The position numbers were made by a program, and so were the translations under genes. Source: an uncultured Porphyromonadaceae bacterium (GTDB lineage: Bacteria; Bacteroidota; Bacteroidia; Bacteroidales; Muribaculaceae). Taken from it: DNA of 64,000 bases. The stretch lies in the NCBI GenBank assembly GCA_947174995.1, contig CAMWLC010000007.1, forward strand, positions 1 through 64,000. The letters run 5' to 3'. The first letter of the stretch is position 1. Every line of letters starts with the position of its first letter. Shown here one piece after another: positions 63,018-64,000 of this stretch. The notes beneath the pieces were generated by a model that did not search any database, was not told where the DNA came from, and saw only the letters and a list, made by a program, of their open reading frames with translations.

Positions 63018-64000
63018 TCAGGCTTCGAGCATAAGGGTGATAAGACGGTCGATTTCTTCACGGGTGCGCTTCTCGGTGACGGCAAACTCCACAAGTCCCT
63101 CTCCGAGATCCAGGCCTCCCATCACGCCGTTTTCGGCCAGATGGGCGTTGACGCGCTTCATGTCGAGGTCTGTCTTCATGACAAACTCCTTGAGGAAGGG
63201 CTTTCCGGGGAAGGCCGGCGTGAACTTTCCGGTCTCCACGAGGCGGTTGTAGAGATAGTGGGCTCCGTCGCAGCTCAGGCGGTTCACCTCCTTGAGGCCC
63301 TCCTTGCCCATCAGCGCCACGTAGATGGTGGCGTAAAGGGCCATGAGGCTCTGGTTGGAGCAGATGTTGGAAGTGGCTTTCTCGCGGCGGATATGCTGCT
63401 CGCGGGCCTGAAGCGTGAGCACGTAGGCTCGCTTGCCGTCGGCGTCGGTGGTGGCACCCACCACGCGGCCCGGCATCTTTCTCAGATTGGCCTTGGAAGT
63501 GGCCATGTAGCCCAGGTAGGGACCGCCGAAGGCGAGGGGCATGCCCAGGGTCTGGCCGTCGCCGCAGGCGATGTCGGCGCCCCACTCCGCGGGAGTGCGG
63601 AGCACGGCCAGAGTGCTCGGATCAGCATTGACCGTCATCAGGCCCTTGGCAGCATGGACGGCGTCGGCAAATCCGGTGTAGTCCTCGATGATGCCATACT
63701 TGTTGGGGGTGGCTACGATGATGCCGGCCACATCGCCCGCCTCAAGCTCCTTTTTGATGGCGTCCAGATCGCTCACGCCATCCTTCTCGGGCACTACCGT
63801 CACGGCCACGCCGTGAAATTTGCCGTAGGTCTTCACCACGGCCTGCACGCGCTCCGACACGGTGTCGGAAATCAGGACGCGGTTTTTCTTCTTCGTGGAG
63901 GCGACCATCATGAACATTGCCTCGGCTGTGGCTGTGGCACCGTCATACATGGAGGCGTTGCTGGCCTCCATGCCGGTCAGTTCGGCTATGATGCTCTGAT
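63018..64000 (-). CDS. gcvPA: Glycine dehydrogenase (decarboxylating) subunit 1, partial
   Basis: The frame is open to the window edge ([16 protein letters not shown] at the border), so the N-terminal part is missing. Visible features are [49 protein letters not shown] and [21 protein letters not shown], all typical of the non-PLP-lysine half of split P-protein. The genes for GcvT and GcvH probably lie beyond the window. It ends 2 bp before gcvPB. Confidence 0.93.
   Translation of the reverse strand, partial: QSIIAELTGMEASNASMYDGATATAEAMFMMVASTKKKNRVLISDTVSERVQAVVKTYGKFHGVAVTVVPEKDGVSDLDAIKKELEAGDVAGIIVATPNKYGIIEDYTGFADAVHAAKGLMTVNADPSTLAVLRTPAEWGADIACGDGQTLGMPLAFGGPYLGYMATSKANLRKMPGRVVGATTDADGKRAYVLTLQAREQHIRREKATSNICSNQSLMALYATIYVALMGKEGLKEVNRLSCDGAHYLYNRLVETGKFTPAFPGKPFLKEFVMKTDLDMKRVNAHLAENGVMGGLDLGEGLVEFAVTEKRTREEIDRLITLMLEA

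Noticed and set aside
60213..63252. Long plus-strand frames (455 and 572 codons) opposite lpdA and gcvPB
   Set aside because: Same antisense effect; the minus-strand genes have full family motifs.

Overview
The window reads as chromosomal DNA of a gut Bacteroidales, most likely Muribaculaceae. Sequence support: Bacteroidota-type promoters (TTTG, about 20 bp, TAnnTTTG), a two-subunit B12-dependent methylmalonyl-CoA mutase, a split glycine decarboxylase (GcvPA/GcvPB), a GT3-type glycogen synthase, an EF-G2-like elongation factor and an oxalate operon. The family placement is inference. Apart from one AT-richer island the gene stock looks like core genome. No rRNA, tRNA or CRISPR array was found.

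Layout. 1-1.3 kb is a decayed end: a truncated hydrolase-like gene, a small hypothetical gene and an AraC-family pseudogene interrupted by a 191-bp MITE-like element. 1.4-14.2 kb (+) holds an LRR protein, a BadF-type kinase, an SGNH hydrolase, a DUF5106 protein, a DoxX protein, mnmA, a bifunctional-nuclease protein, argR, an ArgC-like protein without the catalytic Cys, an SSB-like protein, speA, truA and ligA. 14.2-20.6 kb has a phosphoethanolamine-transferase/sulfatase, an acyltransferase, rpe, a second copy of the MITE, a DedA protein, and a uracil-DNA glycosylase family gene overlapping a flavodiiron protein gene. 20.7-28.5 kb carries dus, uvrA, small membrane proteins, a U32 peptidase, smpB and a Yip1-like pair.

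28.5-35.6 kb is the accessory island. A promoter, a structured-RNA candidate of about 330 nt and a terminator are followed by remnants of a PLD-type helicase and a DUF4391-like gene. A type III restriction-modification system (mod, res) comes next, with a zeta-toxin module between its two genes. The island ends in a 30-bp-arm hairpin terminator.

35.6-50 kb: methylmalonyl-CoA mutase (two genes, minus strand) with an unusual repeat-rich promoter/leader; FtsE-like ATPase; DcaP-like porin; radA; TrmH-family methyltransferase; nfo; SLC45-like MFS transporter; EF-G2-like factor. The perfect palindrome ATGTTTTAAAACAT occurs twice upstream of the mutase and once upstream of the EF-G2 gene, suggesting one regulator. 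49-53.5 kb: oxalate operon frc-oxc-AEC transporter. 53.6-58.7 kb: glycogen phosphorylase, glycogen synthase, and a DUF3127 protein with an SSB-like acidic tail. 58.8-64 kb: MBL hydrolase, rsmG, lpdA, gcvPB and gcvPA, the last running off the window.

Functional themes are fermentation and energy (succinate to propionate, oxalate, glycine cleavage, glycogen), translation and DNA maintenance (mnmA, truA, dus, rsmG, smpB, ligA, uvrA, radA, nfo), and one defence island. All calls come from reading the sequence; no database search was run.
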